NCBI GenBank assembly: GCA_037975125.1 | Contig: CM075854.1 | Location: forward strand, 64,659,071-64,723,070 | Source of the DNA: Latrodectus hesperus | Taxonomy: Eukaryota > Arthropoda > Arachnida > Araneae > Theridiidae | Length of the DNA: 64,000 bases | Direction of reading: 5' to 3' | Part shown: piece by piece, positions 1 through 16,685 of the stretch | How the letters are laid out: each line of letters begins with the position of its first letter | Position numbering within the stretch: the stretch's first letter is position 1 | The notes under the pieces: model-generated | The model's database searches: none | Told to the model about the DNA's origin: nothing | Seen by the model: the letters and a program-made list of their open reading frames with translations, nothing else | Position numbers and translations under genes: made by a program

Positions 1-3993
<3,993 letters not shown>

Positions 3994-4032
3994 TTCAAGA
4001 AAAACACTTAATTGAACGTATCAACAGTAGTA

Positions 4033-4061
4033 CGAGGGTTACTCTGAAATTTTTGAGATAC
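4033..4061 (+). repeat. mariner left terminal inverted repeat
   Basis: It begins cgagggttactctgaaat and pairs with 5258-5286 (26 of 29 identical after reverse complementing). In mariners the TIR is the transposase binding and cleavage site. Confidence 0.93.
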
Positions 4062-4194
4062 GCGCAGACGAGAATTTACAAAATAAAAATAACGGTTTAG
4101 TTTTAAAGTACAAGGTATTTTAACTCAGAAGATGAATTTTTACTGACTTACTTCAACTTGTTTAGCGTGGAATAAATTTTAAACAGAAGAGAAA

Positions 4195-5225
4195 ATGGAG
4201 TTGACGCGAGAACATTTACGCGCTATGATTTTCTACGATTTCAAAGCAGGATTAAATCAAGAAGAATGCGTTCAACGGTTGCAATTAGCATTTGGTGATG
4301 AATCTCCAGCTCGTGCTACTGTATTCAGATGGTTTAGAGAATTTAGAAAAGGTCGCAATTTTCTTCAGGATGAAGAACACACAGAAGGCCACCGTCGGCA
4401 GTAATCCCGGATAATGTGTCTGCCATACGAAAAATGTTAATGGATGATAATCGCTGTACCTATCAAATGATACAGAAAGAACTTAACATTGGATCCGCAG
4501 CCATACACAAAATCATTCATGAAGAATTACATATGAAAAAAGTAGTTTGCCGTTAGGTTCTCCATAATCTAACTGAGCATCAAAAACAGGAGCGTGTCAG
4601 AATCAGTAAAGAAACTCTTAATATGCTGAATGATGGTGGCCACCGCATCATTTCTAAAATTGTAACAGGTGATGAAACGTACATACCGTTTTTTGCCGTT
4701 CCAACACGTCAAGAAAGCAAAGTATGGGTCTTTGAAGATGATCCCACGCCGACAGTGGTGAAAAAACAACGCGCACTGAAAAAAGTGATGTATGCCGTTT
4801 TCTTCAGAAGTACGGGATTGGTCAAAGCCAACAAGCTCAAAGGACAGAAAACAGTAACAGCAAACTGGTATACCACTAAATGTCTTCCAAAAATTCTACA
4901 AGAACTGAATGTTAGGGTTCACCATGACAATGCATCTTCACATACAGCCGGATTAACAGTTGAGTTTCTTAAACAAAAACAAATTAAAGTGATCGAACAT
5001 CCGCCGTATTTACCTGATCTAGCTATGTGCGACTTTTGGTTATTCTTTAATCTAAAAAAGAACTTACGTGGACGTCGTTTTCATTCAGAAGAAGAGATTG
5101 ATGTGGCTATAAATGTATTTTTTTCATCTATTCGAAGAAATGAATGGCTTGAGGCATTTAATCTGTGGAAAATTCGTCTACAAAAGTGCATTGATGCTGT
5201 AGGAGACTGCTTTGAACACACCTAA
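4195..5225 (+). pseudogene. mariner transposase (DD34D), disrupted
   Basis: This is the relic of the transposase that cuts and pastes the element. The start MELTREHLRAMIFYDF opens the N-terminal helix-turn-helix region (4195-4404), which includes ATVFRWFREF. A net one-base deletion near 4388-4392, in the EG.P linker, shifts the frame. The next stretch carries the second HTH region and then a TAG at 4554-4556, exactly where the family's W-V-P-H motif has tryptophan (tgg to tag). The catalytic domain is then open from 4623 to 5225. The first aspartate is in VTGDETY (codon 4671), the second in HHDNASSHT (residue 102 of that frame), the third in DLAMCDFW (residue 137). Thirty-four residues separate the last two, the classical mariner DD34D spacing. 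The usual LxxHDNA context is intact, but a few residues just before HHDN appear to be missing. It cannot make an active enzyme. Confidence 0.95.
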
Positions 5226-5257
5226 AATTTTGTATGTATAACTTTAAAAACCTAGTT

Positions 5258-5285
5258 GTATCGCAAAAATTTCAGAGCGACCCTC

Positions 5286-5286
<1 letters not shown>
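5258..5286 (-). repeat. mariner right terminal inverted repeat
   Basis: Ends in accctcg immediately before the TA duplication at 5287-5288. It is the reverse complement of the left TIR with three mismatches. Confidence 0.93.

Positions 5287-5371
<85 letters not shown>
5287..5371. repeat. (TA)n microsatellite abutting mariner right end
   Basis: An uninterrupted run of TA dinucleotides, about 85 bp, starting at the TA target duplication itself. Confidence 0.99.
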
Positions 5372-5375
<4 letters not shown>

Positions 5376-8300
5376 AGATATAGTGAAATAGTGAACAATA
5401 AATGAAATCAAGAATTCAGGAGCAACATTGTATTTCTAATTCAATAAAAGTTAAGAGTTATGTTTATAATATTCACGTCTAACTTTATTACTTAAGACGT
5501 TTTTCTTGTAGGACAAAGTAGGAACAATTACTTAAGTTGATATGTCAGCAAGAAAAAATAAATAGGCAAATAAATAGCATAGAGAAAAAGAAAACCTCTG
5601 AAAGAGCTATTCTTTCTGATTAGGTCTAAATATACGGGTAGAGTATTGTTGCTGAAGTCAACAATTGTGTTGAGTTTACTAATAAGGAAAGCGTTTCAAC
5701 AAGTTTATAGTCTTATATATAAACTCTATAAAGAATCTATTAGTACTCTTTCAGGAATTCAGAAATATTAATTCACTTTAAATTATTTTTATTATTATTT
5801 GTGATGTTAATTTCGTGCAAAATTTCGGATCACTTGAATTTTTGAGGTAAAAAACTTTTTTTTTTCGTATTTTATTGAAAATAGTCTATAAAGTATTTAT
5901 GATTTTAAATCTTAACTTTCCTTCAAATTCGATTTAAAATAACAGTTATTGTTTTGCAATATCATCCGACTGATCTAAGTTTATATTCCAAACATCAAAT
6001 TTACTGTTAGTCTTTCGAGTGTTTAAAAATATCTCTCCATTTACTATTTTTATTATATCTCCAACTACAGCTTATTTCCCATTGTGCAGCTCTATTTATA
6101 AATATTCAGCTGATAAAATATTTGTGCATTAGCTGCTTTATGTAGTTAAACAATCCATATTCCTTAAATGTACGAAAATTCATGCAAAGAATTTGTGAAT
6201 ATAAATATGGCATTAAAATATTTGAACATTATTTGGATTGTAATTTTGAATTCAAACTTTAAATATTCAGAATAATGTGATTTTCTAAACTTTTTTTCTG
6301 AAATTTACCTAGAATATTTTAGCTTGCATGCTGGTTTCGTATCAAGTAAATATATATTTAGATCTCAAGTAAATTTTTATCAAACATCTATAGTGCATAT
6401 TGTAGAGACAACTTGTTAATGTCTGTTGAATTTATGTTATGAGATTTCATTTTATTGACACAGTTTGACATTCTATATTATAAAGAAATTATAATCCATA
6501 TTACTCTAAATAATACAGATGAATCTACTATGAATATTCTTCTCAATTCACATAAGACTCGTCAATCCACATCATTTATACAATCGTTCGCTTTGTGTGT
6601 TTCAATATCTTACAATATTTGTTTAGTTCTAAATTGATTGTTAATACAGTAGAAACGGTAAGTTCATAACTTTGCTTTAAAATATTTTACGCTTTAATTT
6701 AATTTGTCATTTCTGTTAGCTAGCTGCAAGAATTTTTATTAGGGAAGTATGCTTTTTAAAATGCAATATCAATTTAATTTTATCTCAATAAGTATCGGTT
6801 TCATTTTATCTCAGTTTATAATACAAAGGTAAATTAAATATTTTATTTAGTCATGTCAGAAAGTGTTTGAGCTACTTTCTCTTTTTTTAGAATAAAGGAA
6901 ATAAAATAATTCGTGTCTAGTTTCTGTGAAATGATTTTGAATCCCACGTGAAAGACATGGATATCGATAAGTAATCTACTTCTGCTGATAATATATAAAC
7001 TGGTTATATTCAAAGATTTTATTCCAGCTCATTGTTATTGACCACTATGCAACTTATGAATAACATAATGTACAAATGAGGTTAGATATGTTTTAATATT
7101 CAAATGAATGTATAAAAAATTATATTTTAATGATTCCATTGCAGAATATATTTAAAAAATGTGTATTTATTTCTAGATTTACTTTTTTAAATATTAAAAT
7201 ATTTTAGGGAAAATTACTTTTAATAGCATTCATATGTGTGACTTAAAACAATAAGAAATCTTCACTTTTATCGAAGTGCCCAGGATAATTAATATAAATA
7301 TCGGAAGAGCGTATTGTATAGTCAATAGACAAAGGCTTTTATAAATCAGTAAAAACTCTCAATTATACTATCCAACTTTCAATCAAACTTTAATCGTATT
7401 CCGTGGAAACAAGCTATGTATTATTAGAGTAAAAATATCGACATTATTAGCCTATATTTATGTCATTCAAAAATTGCATTACTGACTGTTGCTAAAGGAA
7501 GAGGTTAAAATACGAAGCATAATTTCTGAAGAAGAGAAGTACCGAATAATATTTTTATTAATATTGGGTTTTAGCTTAGATAGACCAGAGTGGAACAATT
7601 AAAGACTGTTATAGAATTCAGCAAATGCTTCAAAATAATATTTGCATTAATAATGCTTTCCACAACGTACTGTCACTATAAAAACATTTTGAGTATGAAC
7701 AGCACTAACTGACTAGTGTGGAAAATTCATTTATACTTACAAATTTTAAAAAATCAAGTGATTTTCAGGACTCGATAAATGCCGAACTTACAGGTAGATA
7801 ACTTAAATAACATCTTAAATAAATCTTTTTTTCTTTCGTTATTTCATAGAATCAAACATATTTCATTCTGATTAGATTAAATTCAACACATTCCATTTTT
7901 AAGAGTTAATTTTAATCTGTTAAGATTGTATAAGTTTTAAGTAGTAAAAATCCCCTCTATTTAATCGGAATTCAACTCGATATTTTCCAGACCGTAGTAA
8001 AAACAGTTAAGGTAAACTCTGAAAATTCTGAAGAGTTAACAAAATGAAATTTTTATATGTTTAATGTTATCTTTTTTTTTGTTTAAACATTTGATGACAC
8101 GGATGCTTAAGAAATTTTTATTTTGATTGAAAACAATATTTAAAGAGAGGATTTATTTGAAATAGTATAATAGGTATTTTTCGCATAAAAATTATCCTCA
8201 TAAAGAATCAAAATATATTAACAAGATTTTCTTAAATTTTTACTGACAACAGCCACGCATTTGCTTACAAGTATTTAAAATAAAAAGTGAGTCACATTAG

Positions 8301-9984
8301 AGACAAAAAATTAAAAAAATTAAAGTCGCTAAAAATGAGCTAAATTATTAAACAAACTTTTTTTTAATCTATGATCACTTTTAGATACTTTTCTCTGAAA
8401 TTCTTATTATTATTGAATACTAAGTTAAATACATTAATTGATACAGTTTATATATTAAAAGATTAATACATGCAAAAAAGTTAATGTCTTACAGTTAACT
8501 CTTTAAATTTCAGCCACACAAATAGTAAATATTTTTATTGTTGTGTTTAAGAATACTCAAACAGAAGCATGTATGTTAATTTGTGCTTTTGAAAAAATTA
8601 ATCTCTTCAAAAATACACATTAAAACTTCTATTTTTCTATATTTGTTATTTAATTTAACCTATTAGTTTCGAAACGAAAAGAATAATTTTCAGGGTAAAT
8701 TTTAGAGTTGGTTTTGATTTGTATTGTCTTTTGTCTGCGATAATATTCCAAAATGTGAATTAATGTTCCAGCATCATTGCAAAACTTAGGATTAATCACA
8801 TGAGTAATTGAAGTAATTCCTTTCCTTCTGCTAATTAACGAAAATATATTGCAAACAACTGACATTCATATTGTTTGGCACTAAGCCCTTAGGTTTACGA
8901 AGTTTGTAGCAAAATGTAAAAGCAATGAGATTTGATAAATGGAGTAAACTTTCTTCTTTGTAATTTTCCAAGACTTGTGAGTAATTAAACTTTTATTACA
9001 ATGCAGATAAAAGTCTTATCATTTATGTATTTTGAATGCTATCTTCGTGAGCCTTTTTATTTATCTGTGACATTTTTGTATGAAATGTAAAATAATCCAA
9101 ACGTGCGTGTTTAAATGAATAATATAAAGGAATACAAACTAAAGAATGCAATAGTTATATATATTAACTTTATCTAAGATTTTATCATCCTTTGTTTAAA
9201 GTATTGCGTATTTGTCGCAATTAGAGTTTATCAATACGCTATTAGTAGTTGTCAGGGATAAATCTGCTAAAAATTCGTCATAAAAGATTCACTAAATTCA
9301 AATTATTGTTGAGAAATCTATATTAGAACTGATATCCTTGTATCCTTTTTTTTAAAAACTTGTCAACATAAGTTTTTGATGACAATAATTTTAAGTAATG
9401 AGAGTGATTTTAACAAGTTTAACAAGTATTGACTATATTAATTATATGATATTACAACTCTTAAAAAATATAGAAAATGCGCTAAAGAAACGTCAGCTAC
9501 TGGATATTATCACTTTCTGTCCGCAGAATAAGATCACATCTGGAATCCGTGTTTTCTGGAACTGTCGACAAGTACAAATCTTCCTCATGGTGGAAACGAA
9601 GTGAATATAATAGGGCAGTGTACTATGAAAGAGAAATATATATATGCTAAATTAGTGGATCACAAAAAGCAAGTCATATTACCCTAATTACCAGACTGCA
9701 AAAGAAGAGAATGTCACTATCCAGTTACCATGGTACTTGGCATTCGAAGATTACCTACATTTCATCAGTTTCTTGCCAAATCCAGTATATTAAGTTTTTC
9801 CAAAATGTAGTTAACATTCAAAGGTTTTTGTAAAGCACCTAACACATCCACCACATCTTTGACTTGCGGAATGACTTTTTATAGTGTGTCTTATTCATAT
9901 GTCACAAGGAAGTAAACTCATAAAATGTCTATGTTTTTGCTCGGACAAAAGTATATAAATAAAATAGTAGAGCATCCATTGTTA
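5372..9984. other. AT-rich noncoding spacer
   Basis: No exon, RNA gene or transposon could be supported. Open frames such as 8650-8865 (minus) and 9398-9604 (plus) have no recognisable motif or splice context. The last few hundred bases before 9984 are slightly richer in GC and may be old repeat sequence. Confidence 0.55.
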
Positions 9985-10060
9985 AATAATGGCTAGGATT
10001 GAACCAAGGGCTTTCCAATCTGAAGAGCTTGTACTATTTCTAAGACAAGTTAAATCTGGT
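9985..10060 (-). repeat. possible degenerate tRNA-derived SINE head
   Basis: Read on the minus strand, 10040-10000 contains tcttcagattggaaagccc followed by ggttcaatcc, which resembles the anticodon-arm to T-arm part of a tRNA with a pol III B box (consensus GGTTCGANTCC). A similar string occurs near 28590-28560 on the minus strand. A convincing A box, tail or target duplication was not found, so boundaries are nominal. Confidence 0.35.
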
Positions 10061-10629
10061 GTAACAGGTTGGTTGAGTTGCAGATGAGCATATGGCAACC
10101 AACTATCGATTTTCTTTTAAGTACTTGACGCTTCTGTAACTCCTGGATTGGTATTGTATTTATTATGACGGGCTTAAATAATAACGGCGGATATTGTTTC
10201 CAATGAATCCCGATTCTGTTAATAGAGAAATCATCCTTGTAAATCGTGATATGGATAATTGAAATAGTTGAGCTACGTGAACAATTAGAGATCATATTAT
10301 CGAAAATCATAAGGGTGGAACAATGATTTTGTTATTGATTTATGTTTTTGAGTGCTATATCATTTTCAAATTGTCGTGAGTAATCATAATCATAGCAAAA
10401 AGTTTAATACCAGAACAGTTTACAACATATAAAGTCTGTAACACTATCGAATAAGGTAAAAAATTTGAAAGTACGTAAGAAATCAGTGTCTTAAGACCGT
10501 CAATATGCAAGAAATCAAGCTCAATAGTCTTCTTTTCGATATTAGTCCCTTATGCAAACTGTTCTTTGCACATTACTCTAATCTGTATTACTCATTTACA
10601 TGTGATAAGCTTTAGAAACTTTGTGTAGT
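10061..10629. other. noncoding spacer, moderately AT-rich
   Basis: No gene recognised. The minus-strand open frame at 10050-10310 (86 codons) shows no domain, and its start may be a non-ATG codon. Confidence 0.5.
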
Positions 10630-10631
10630 TA

Positions 10632-12924
10632 CAGTATGGAATCCATTATCCAGCTTTCCAAAAAACGCAATGTTCCGAAAACCGGCATTTTTTAGATTTT
10701 CATTTTTTTTGTAAGTTTAAAAAAATATTTCCGACCTAAAACTTCGTTCTTTCTTTCTCTTTGTCAGCCCATCCTATTAAACGGGGAGTCGTCCCGCATC
10801 TCAAGGTTAAAGGATAGGGTGACTAGCAGATTGAATGTTATAGACTTGATTGGATGTCAATTATCCAATCGGGTTAAGCGTACGTGGGGGAGGAGGGAGG
10901 AAATCAAGGATTGCTCATATTTAGACAAGAGGTGACTTTGTGTTTGTTCGGATCTATCAATGCTTCAGTTGAGCGATTTTATTTTCAAATGTGTAAAGAT
11001 GTCTAAAAGAATAAGCGAAAGCAGTTATATAAGAGAGGTGAAAAGAAAGCGCATTTCCCTTAGTATATTCCAAAAAGTTGAATTACTGAGAAAATTGAGG
11101 GAGGAACATCCGTAAAATCACTATGTGAACAATACGGTGTCGGAAACTCCACAATTTAAGATTTAAAAAAGCAGAAACCAGCATTGCTGAAATTCTACAG
11201 CAACAGCGATTCAGAAAAGCTAATGAAAGATCGTAAAACATTGCATCAACCAAGAAATCTAGATTTGGATATGGTGTTAATGGAGTGGATCCGATAACGG
11301 AGGAGCGAGAAAATTCCATTGAATCGTGCTGTTATTATGGCCCAAGCAAAAGTGTTCCATGAACAGTTAGGCCTAAAAAGCGAGTGTGATTATTCTTCTG
11401 GGTGGTTCAACAAATTCAAGAAGAGTCACGGATCGAGAATATTAAGCATTTGTGGGGATGAAATGTCTGCGGATAGTGAAAGTGCTGAATCATATTGCGA
11501 GGAATTTTCCAGTTTAATTTCTGATGGTCACCAGAGCTGGTGTAAAATGCAGACGAAGCAGGGTTATTCTGGAAATAAGTCGCAAGAAAAACATACGTAA
11601 CGTCAGAAGATAGTGCACCATCCAGAATTAAGGACTGCAACGAAAGTCTTACGGTTCTTGCTTGCAGTAACGCTGCAGGCACTCATAAGTGCAAATTGCT
11701 GGTAATTGGCAAAAGTGCAAGGCTTCGAGCAATAAAAATGCTAAGATTTTGCCTGCTATTTACAAAAGTAATAAACATACATGGATGACCCAAGAACTTT
11801 TTACAGAATGGTTCAAAAAGCATTTTGTTCCAGAAGCTAAAAGTCATTGTAATAAAGCAGGGTTTCCAAATGATTCGAAGATTTTGCTTCTTTTGGATAA
11901 CTGTTCGGCTCATTCCGAGGCAGAAACTCTTGAATAGGACAACGTCCGAGTTGTCTTTGTACCACCGAATTGTGCATCTTTAATCCAGCCAATGGATCAG
12001 GATATTCTAAATTCCTTAAAATGCTCGTATAAAACGGCGTTTATCTGAAAATATTTAGAATTCTTCAACTCCAGAGAGGTAATGATAGATTTTAAAAAAA
12101 CGTTTATGATCAAAGATGCTCTTTAAAGTATTGCTAATTCCTGGAATTCCTTGAACAAGAATACTCTAATCAATGTTTGGCATATAATATCTGGCCTCTT
12201 TCAATTTTTCTTAAAGGAGAAGAAAACGACGAATTTTGTGATTTTCGCATGTCACAAAAAAAAAGAAATGATCCAAGAATTGTTAGAATATGCCAAAAGC
12301 ATTTCAAGTGAGGAAATTATCGATGAAAAAACTATACAAGATTCCTTAAATGCTGACATAAATGCTCCGACTGTACTTCAGTTAACTGATGACGAGATCG
12401 TCAGTGAAGTGCTCAATAAGAAAGACACCGATTCTTCAAGTTCTGAGGATACCAATGTAGAGGAAACAGAAAATGCGGTAAACGTTTACATTAACCATTG
12501 TCTAGAACTAATGAAAGTTTTATCCGCGGAATGGAGCTAAAATTATTTTTAAGGAACATGATATTATGTCTGTATATAAAATACAAGAAACTTTAATGTC
12601 AGAAAAACCAAAGCATTTAAAACAAAAAAAATTAGCAATATGTTTGCATCAATAAGCAAAAAATAATCTTACTTTGCAAATTTTAAGTTATTTTATTATA
12701 TATATATATGTGTGTGTGTTTGTGTGTGTGTGTATTTTTAATTAAAAATATTAATGATACAGTTATTATTTTTCCTCCCACAAATTATTTCATGGATGGA
12801 GAAGGAGTGTCGCGATTTTTTGCAAATGGTTATTGAAATTTTCGGCAGCGATCCAAAAACCGGAAAATTATAGTAACCGGAATATGCTCGGTCCCGAGGT
12901 TGCCGGATAATGGATCCTATACTG
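10632..12924 (+). mobile_element. Tigger/pogo-type DNA transposon, complete but inactive
   Basis: The element is 2,293 bp long. The left end starts cagtatggaatccattatcc and the right end, read in reverse, starts cagtataggatccattatcc, giving about 24 bp of terminal inverted repeat with a small indel. TA duplications flank it at 10630-10631 and 12925-12926. Element length, the CAGT terminus, the TA target and the CENP-B/Tigger-like transposase relic inside (10999-12540) all fit the pogo superfamily. The 3' noncoding part includes a short (TA)n-(TG)n run at 12698-12733. Frameshifts and stops show that it is no longer autonomous. Confidence 0.94.
10999..12540 (+). pseudogene. Tigger/pogo transposase (CENP-B-like), disrupted
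   Basis: An ATG at 10999 opens an N-terminal DNA-binding part that stops at CCGTAA after a frameshift near 11100. It resumes in another frame with CEQYGVGNSTI (psq-type HTH), followed by TAA codons where coding triplets are expected (11156-11160, 11294-11299). The CENP-B-type second HTH follows (AQAKVFHEQLGL, GWFNKFKKSHG, 11330-11430). A further shift brings in NADEAGLFW with the first catalytic aspartate at 11552. The frame changes again near 11700-11760. The second aspartate lies in LLLLDNCSAH (11896), and after a TAG at 11935 the third is in LIQPMDQD (11995). Thirty-two residues separate the last two. The acidic C-terminal tail (SSSSEDTNVEE) runs to a stop at 12538-12540. At least three frameshifts and several stops make this a clear pseudogene. 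Related host proteins (CENP-B, jerky) derive from this family. Confidence 0.93.
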
Positions 12925-12926
12925 TA

Positions 12927-15180
12927 TGTACACACACATTCGTAATATATGTATGCATATATGCATCTATAAAATATTAAGATTAAAAAAGATTAAGTAA
13001 AATTCGTTAAAGGTAATGACATTTCCTCTGAGTAAATTAAAAATTATTATTTTTATACTATGCAAATACTAAAAACATGATAATCAACTCATACATAATA
13101 TTTTTATGAATATAATTTTGCATAAAAATTATTGAATTCAAAATAAATTCTTTTCAAAATGTATTTTCTTATAAAATTATTCTTACACGCATTGATTAAT
13201 TAAATATGTATTAAGTTTTATTCGAAGTATTTATGAGAAAGAAAGCATAAGTAATTTTGTTTCCTTCTCCATAAATATTATTAAAATATTAATGACTTGG
13301 AGGAAAAATTCATTAGGGAATGATTGTATGTTTTCATTTGTTTTTCTGAAGGAAATGAAAACTTAAATTGTTCTTAATATAAAATCTGATTTCTCTTTTC
13401 CAAATATATAAAAATAATGATTAAGGATTAAAAGGTATGCGTGTTTACTTGACAATTATAAAAACTAACAATTCTTAAACCTTGATTTGAATATTATCTA
13501 TTTCTTTCTGAGAGTTTTTCCAAAGTAATTAAATGTGTTATCTTATAAATATTTGTACCTGTTATAAAAGAAAATTTTTGATAAAGTATGAAAAAGTGAA
13601 ATATTGTATTCAAAAATACATATTTTCGTGAAACAATGTGCATTGTTTTGTAATAGTACCTTATAAATACTAATCATTTAATAGGTTAAATTCCGTCATC
13701 ATATACTCCAATAACGTAAAAATAACTATGTAAATTCAAAGAACATATTATTGCTCTCATCATAAGATCTCTGATTCAATCAAGAAGGATGAAAAAAAAT
13801 CCTTCTATTTATTAGACTCCTGTAACGCAAACCCCAAGTATGTGTGCTATAAATAAGTTGTTTATTTTTTGAATTCTACCCACAAGTAATGATGTTTTAT
13901 TTTGGTGTGAAAATAAAATCGTAATGACTTTACAGTCAAAATATTTTACGAACTATCACAAAAGACCCATGTAAATTGTACACTTATAAAAGGAATAGTA
14001 TATTCTGAAGACAAGGGAATACTAACCAAGTTCTTCTTCGTACTAGATAATTTCCTCCATAATGGATAAATCAAGTTGATTAACGTATGAATCGAATATC
14101 GGCAATGAATATTCGAAAAACACTGATCAGTTGACAATGCATTGTCTTATAAAAATTAAATGTTTTGCTCTACAGTTCTATCAGATACCTTAACATACAG
14201 ATTTCTGTTCCGTTTTGATAACAGCCATACGTTTTTCGTTGTATGAAGAATGGTGAGTTTGTACTGCTACAATTCACCAAATTGTACTGCTATCCTCCAA
14301 ATTACAAGACAGAATAGTCTTTGATACATAACAGAACTGTAGTTGGTTTCTGGTGCAGTTTTTTTCTATTTTAAACAGAAATACTTCATGGCATATAAAC
14401 TTTATTTAGAGCATAATAAGAGGTTTAAAATAACTTTTCTATCTATTTTACATTTTAGGAAATTTTAAAAACGATTATAAATTAAATGTTTGATAAGCTC
14501 TCACAAAAGAATATATTTTACTGAATAGAATATTCCATTCGATGCAAAAGAGATGTACAGTTACTGAATATTTATATTTGTACACAAAGAGAGGAAATAT
14601 AATTCTAAATGACATATTCAATACTATCAGTATTCCATAACTAAAGTTAATGAACATAAATGAGATACAGAACTCTGTATAATGATTTATTCTACATTTT
14701 CATCGTCAAATTTTAGAAAAGTGAATATTTACACAAATAATCAAAGTGTAATGTTTAAGTTACTGTAAGCAGTAATCGAGGTTTGATTACCATTGAAACT
14801 ACCATCTTACAAAGGGATATATTTTTATGCATTGTAAGATCGGAAATGTTTCATCTAGAAAGATCAAATCATATGCATTCATATTTACTATGGTTACAAA
14901 CGCACCATTGGAGTATAAAGAATTTAAAACTCTTCGCGGAAAAGAGAGAGAGAGAGAATTTAACTTCTCTCATAAGTCTAAACTTCCCACCACACTCTCT
15001 TTTTATTCAACTTTGAAAGGTAGAAAACGAGGACCTAAATTTTGGTTTTGATTAAATATTCAAATAATTTAAACAGTTCACTTGAATATTTTGCAATGTA
15101 AGTAAACTGCTCAGTATTTTAATAAATCTCAGAGTTAAAAACATTGTAATTAAAATAATAGTTACATACGGAAATCAAAA

Positions 15181-15186
<6 letters not shown>
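12927..15186. other. AT-rich noncoding spacer
   Basis: No coding or RNA feature could be supported. A short (GA)n tract lies at about 14945-14958. Overlapping plus-strand frames at 14783-15051 look spurious. Confidence 0.6.

Positions 15187-15269
<83 letters not shown>
15187..15269. repeat. (TA)n microsatellite, about 83 bp
   Basis: An uninterrupted TA dinucleotide run, preceded by atatac and followed by acaca. Confidence 0.99.
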
Positions 15270-15273
<4 letters not shown>

Positions 15274-16669
15274 AAGAATTTACGCAAGCTTTAGTTTATT
15301 ATGAACCAAAAATCAATTATAAAATGTTTTGAAGATAAAAATTTTGAAACTACTTTAAATTTCTTTAAAAAATTTTATTTAAAAAATTACAATAAAATTG
15401 TTTATATCGAAACTTTATTTTTCTACTTTTACTACTTTAATAACGGAAATGTTTTAACAATTTTCTAATGAAACAGTATCTAATTAAAATATAATTCCGT
15501 AAACAATGTTTATTATTCTTGATAAAAATTTCACTCTTTTTATGTTTTATTATTCACGCCACTTGAATTCTTTTGAGACCACAAAAAGCGAAACTGTTTC
15601 CAAATTTAACAAAACTTGCCAATTTATGCGCAACTGAAACAAAGTAGATTTTCATGGCTTAATTTTGTCATCAAAAATTTAAATATTAGTGCATTTTTCC
15701 TCTACTTATTGTTGATTGCTAGCAGAATATTTTACTTCAAATTTCCTTTATTTACGTTCGTACTGAATAATTCTTAAATATTTTACATTCTGTAAAGTAC
15801 TCCCTGTATATTTAAATATTAATGTGGCATAGAAGGAAAATCTCATAAAATCTTCTCGTTTACCACTCTTCAACATTTTTTTTAGTTTTATATTACTTGT
15901 CCTTCGCCTTAGGTCAAAACCTGCTATAAATAGCCACATATATGGCTAGGTTGAAGGAAAAGGGTATAAATGTAGAACTATAATCCTGTATTTTTATTTA
16001 CCAAAGTGTATCAACAGCTTGAAATATATTGCGAAAATTAATATAGTACAGCATAGAGCCTTTACGAACTAATACACACTCATAAGTACTGTGGTGCTTT
16101 TCTGTCAGAACTGAAACTAATTTTACAAAAAGTGAGGGAAAAAAAGAATTTCTTATATAAGCTCAATTTTATTTTACGTGTATCTAAACTAACAATAAAA
16201 GGCTGGTAAAGAGCTGACAATTCGTTTTGAATTTTATTTGTTATATATATGGATGGATATAAAAGGATACAGAAACATGTTTGATTAGATTTATTGCACT
16301 TATGCATCAGATATCTACTTCTATTTATTTGCTTGCTTTTGTTGACATTAGAGATAATCAATTGACATTAGACAATGTGCTAGGATTACATAAGAAATGC
16401 ACGTGTAGATAAGGTTTTATAATTTTAAACTAAATTTAATAAACGAGATCAACACCAAGTATCACCCTTTTTTATATTTTTAAAACAGTAGCAGAGCAAT
16501 TGTTTCTTCAATTTTAAAGTGCTTTCTTCCAAACACCATAGTTAGATTAAGATCGAATAGATCACTATCTTCCAATCAGAAAAATTTTAATAATTAGACA
16601 ACCCAGTACTGGCATGCATTATAAAATAGCTGTTTGTTTAATGCATACAAATATGAATGCCTATTTTTA
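15270..16669. other. AT-rich noncoding spacer
   Basis: Nothing recognisable. The minus-strand open frame at 16080-16361 has no domain and no distinctive composition. Confidence 0.6.
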
Positions 16670-16685
16670 CTGAATGTAGTTTCTT

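Larger units (their letters stand above)
4033..5286 (+). mobile_element. mariner-family DNA transposon, full length but inactive
   Basis: The 1,254 bp element is bounded by 29-bp terminal inverted repeats at 4033-4061 and 5258-5286 that match at 26 of 29 positions, both starting cgagggt. It is flanked on each side by the TA target duplication typical of Tc1/mariner (4031-4032 and 5287-5288). The length is normal for mariner (about 1.3 kb). Inside is a DD34D transposase relic at 4195-5225. The right flank is directly a (TA)n array and another lies just upstream, so the element landed in, or seeded, a TA microsatellite. The limited TIR divergence and only two obvious reading-frame lesions suggest a moderately old insertion. 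Confidence 0.96.

Noticed and set aside
4569..4769. Minus-strand 66-codon frame
   Set aside because: Shadow of the mariner transposase on the opposite strand.
11083..11913. Minus-strand frames of 76-88 codons
   Set aside because: Antisense shadows of the Tigger transposase relic.
12738..12935. Minus-strand 65-codon frame
   Set aside because: Lies in the right terminal region of the Tigger element and includes the TIR.
14783..15051. Overlapping plus-strand frames around a (GA)n run
   Set aside because: No homology or splice signals; open mainly because of the purine-rich repeat.
16080..16361. Minus-strand 93-codon frame
   Set aside because: No domain, splice site or compositional contrast; Ile/Lys/Ser/Asn/Phe-rich as expected by chance in AT-rich DNA.
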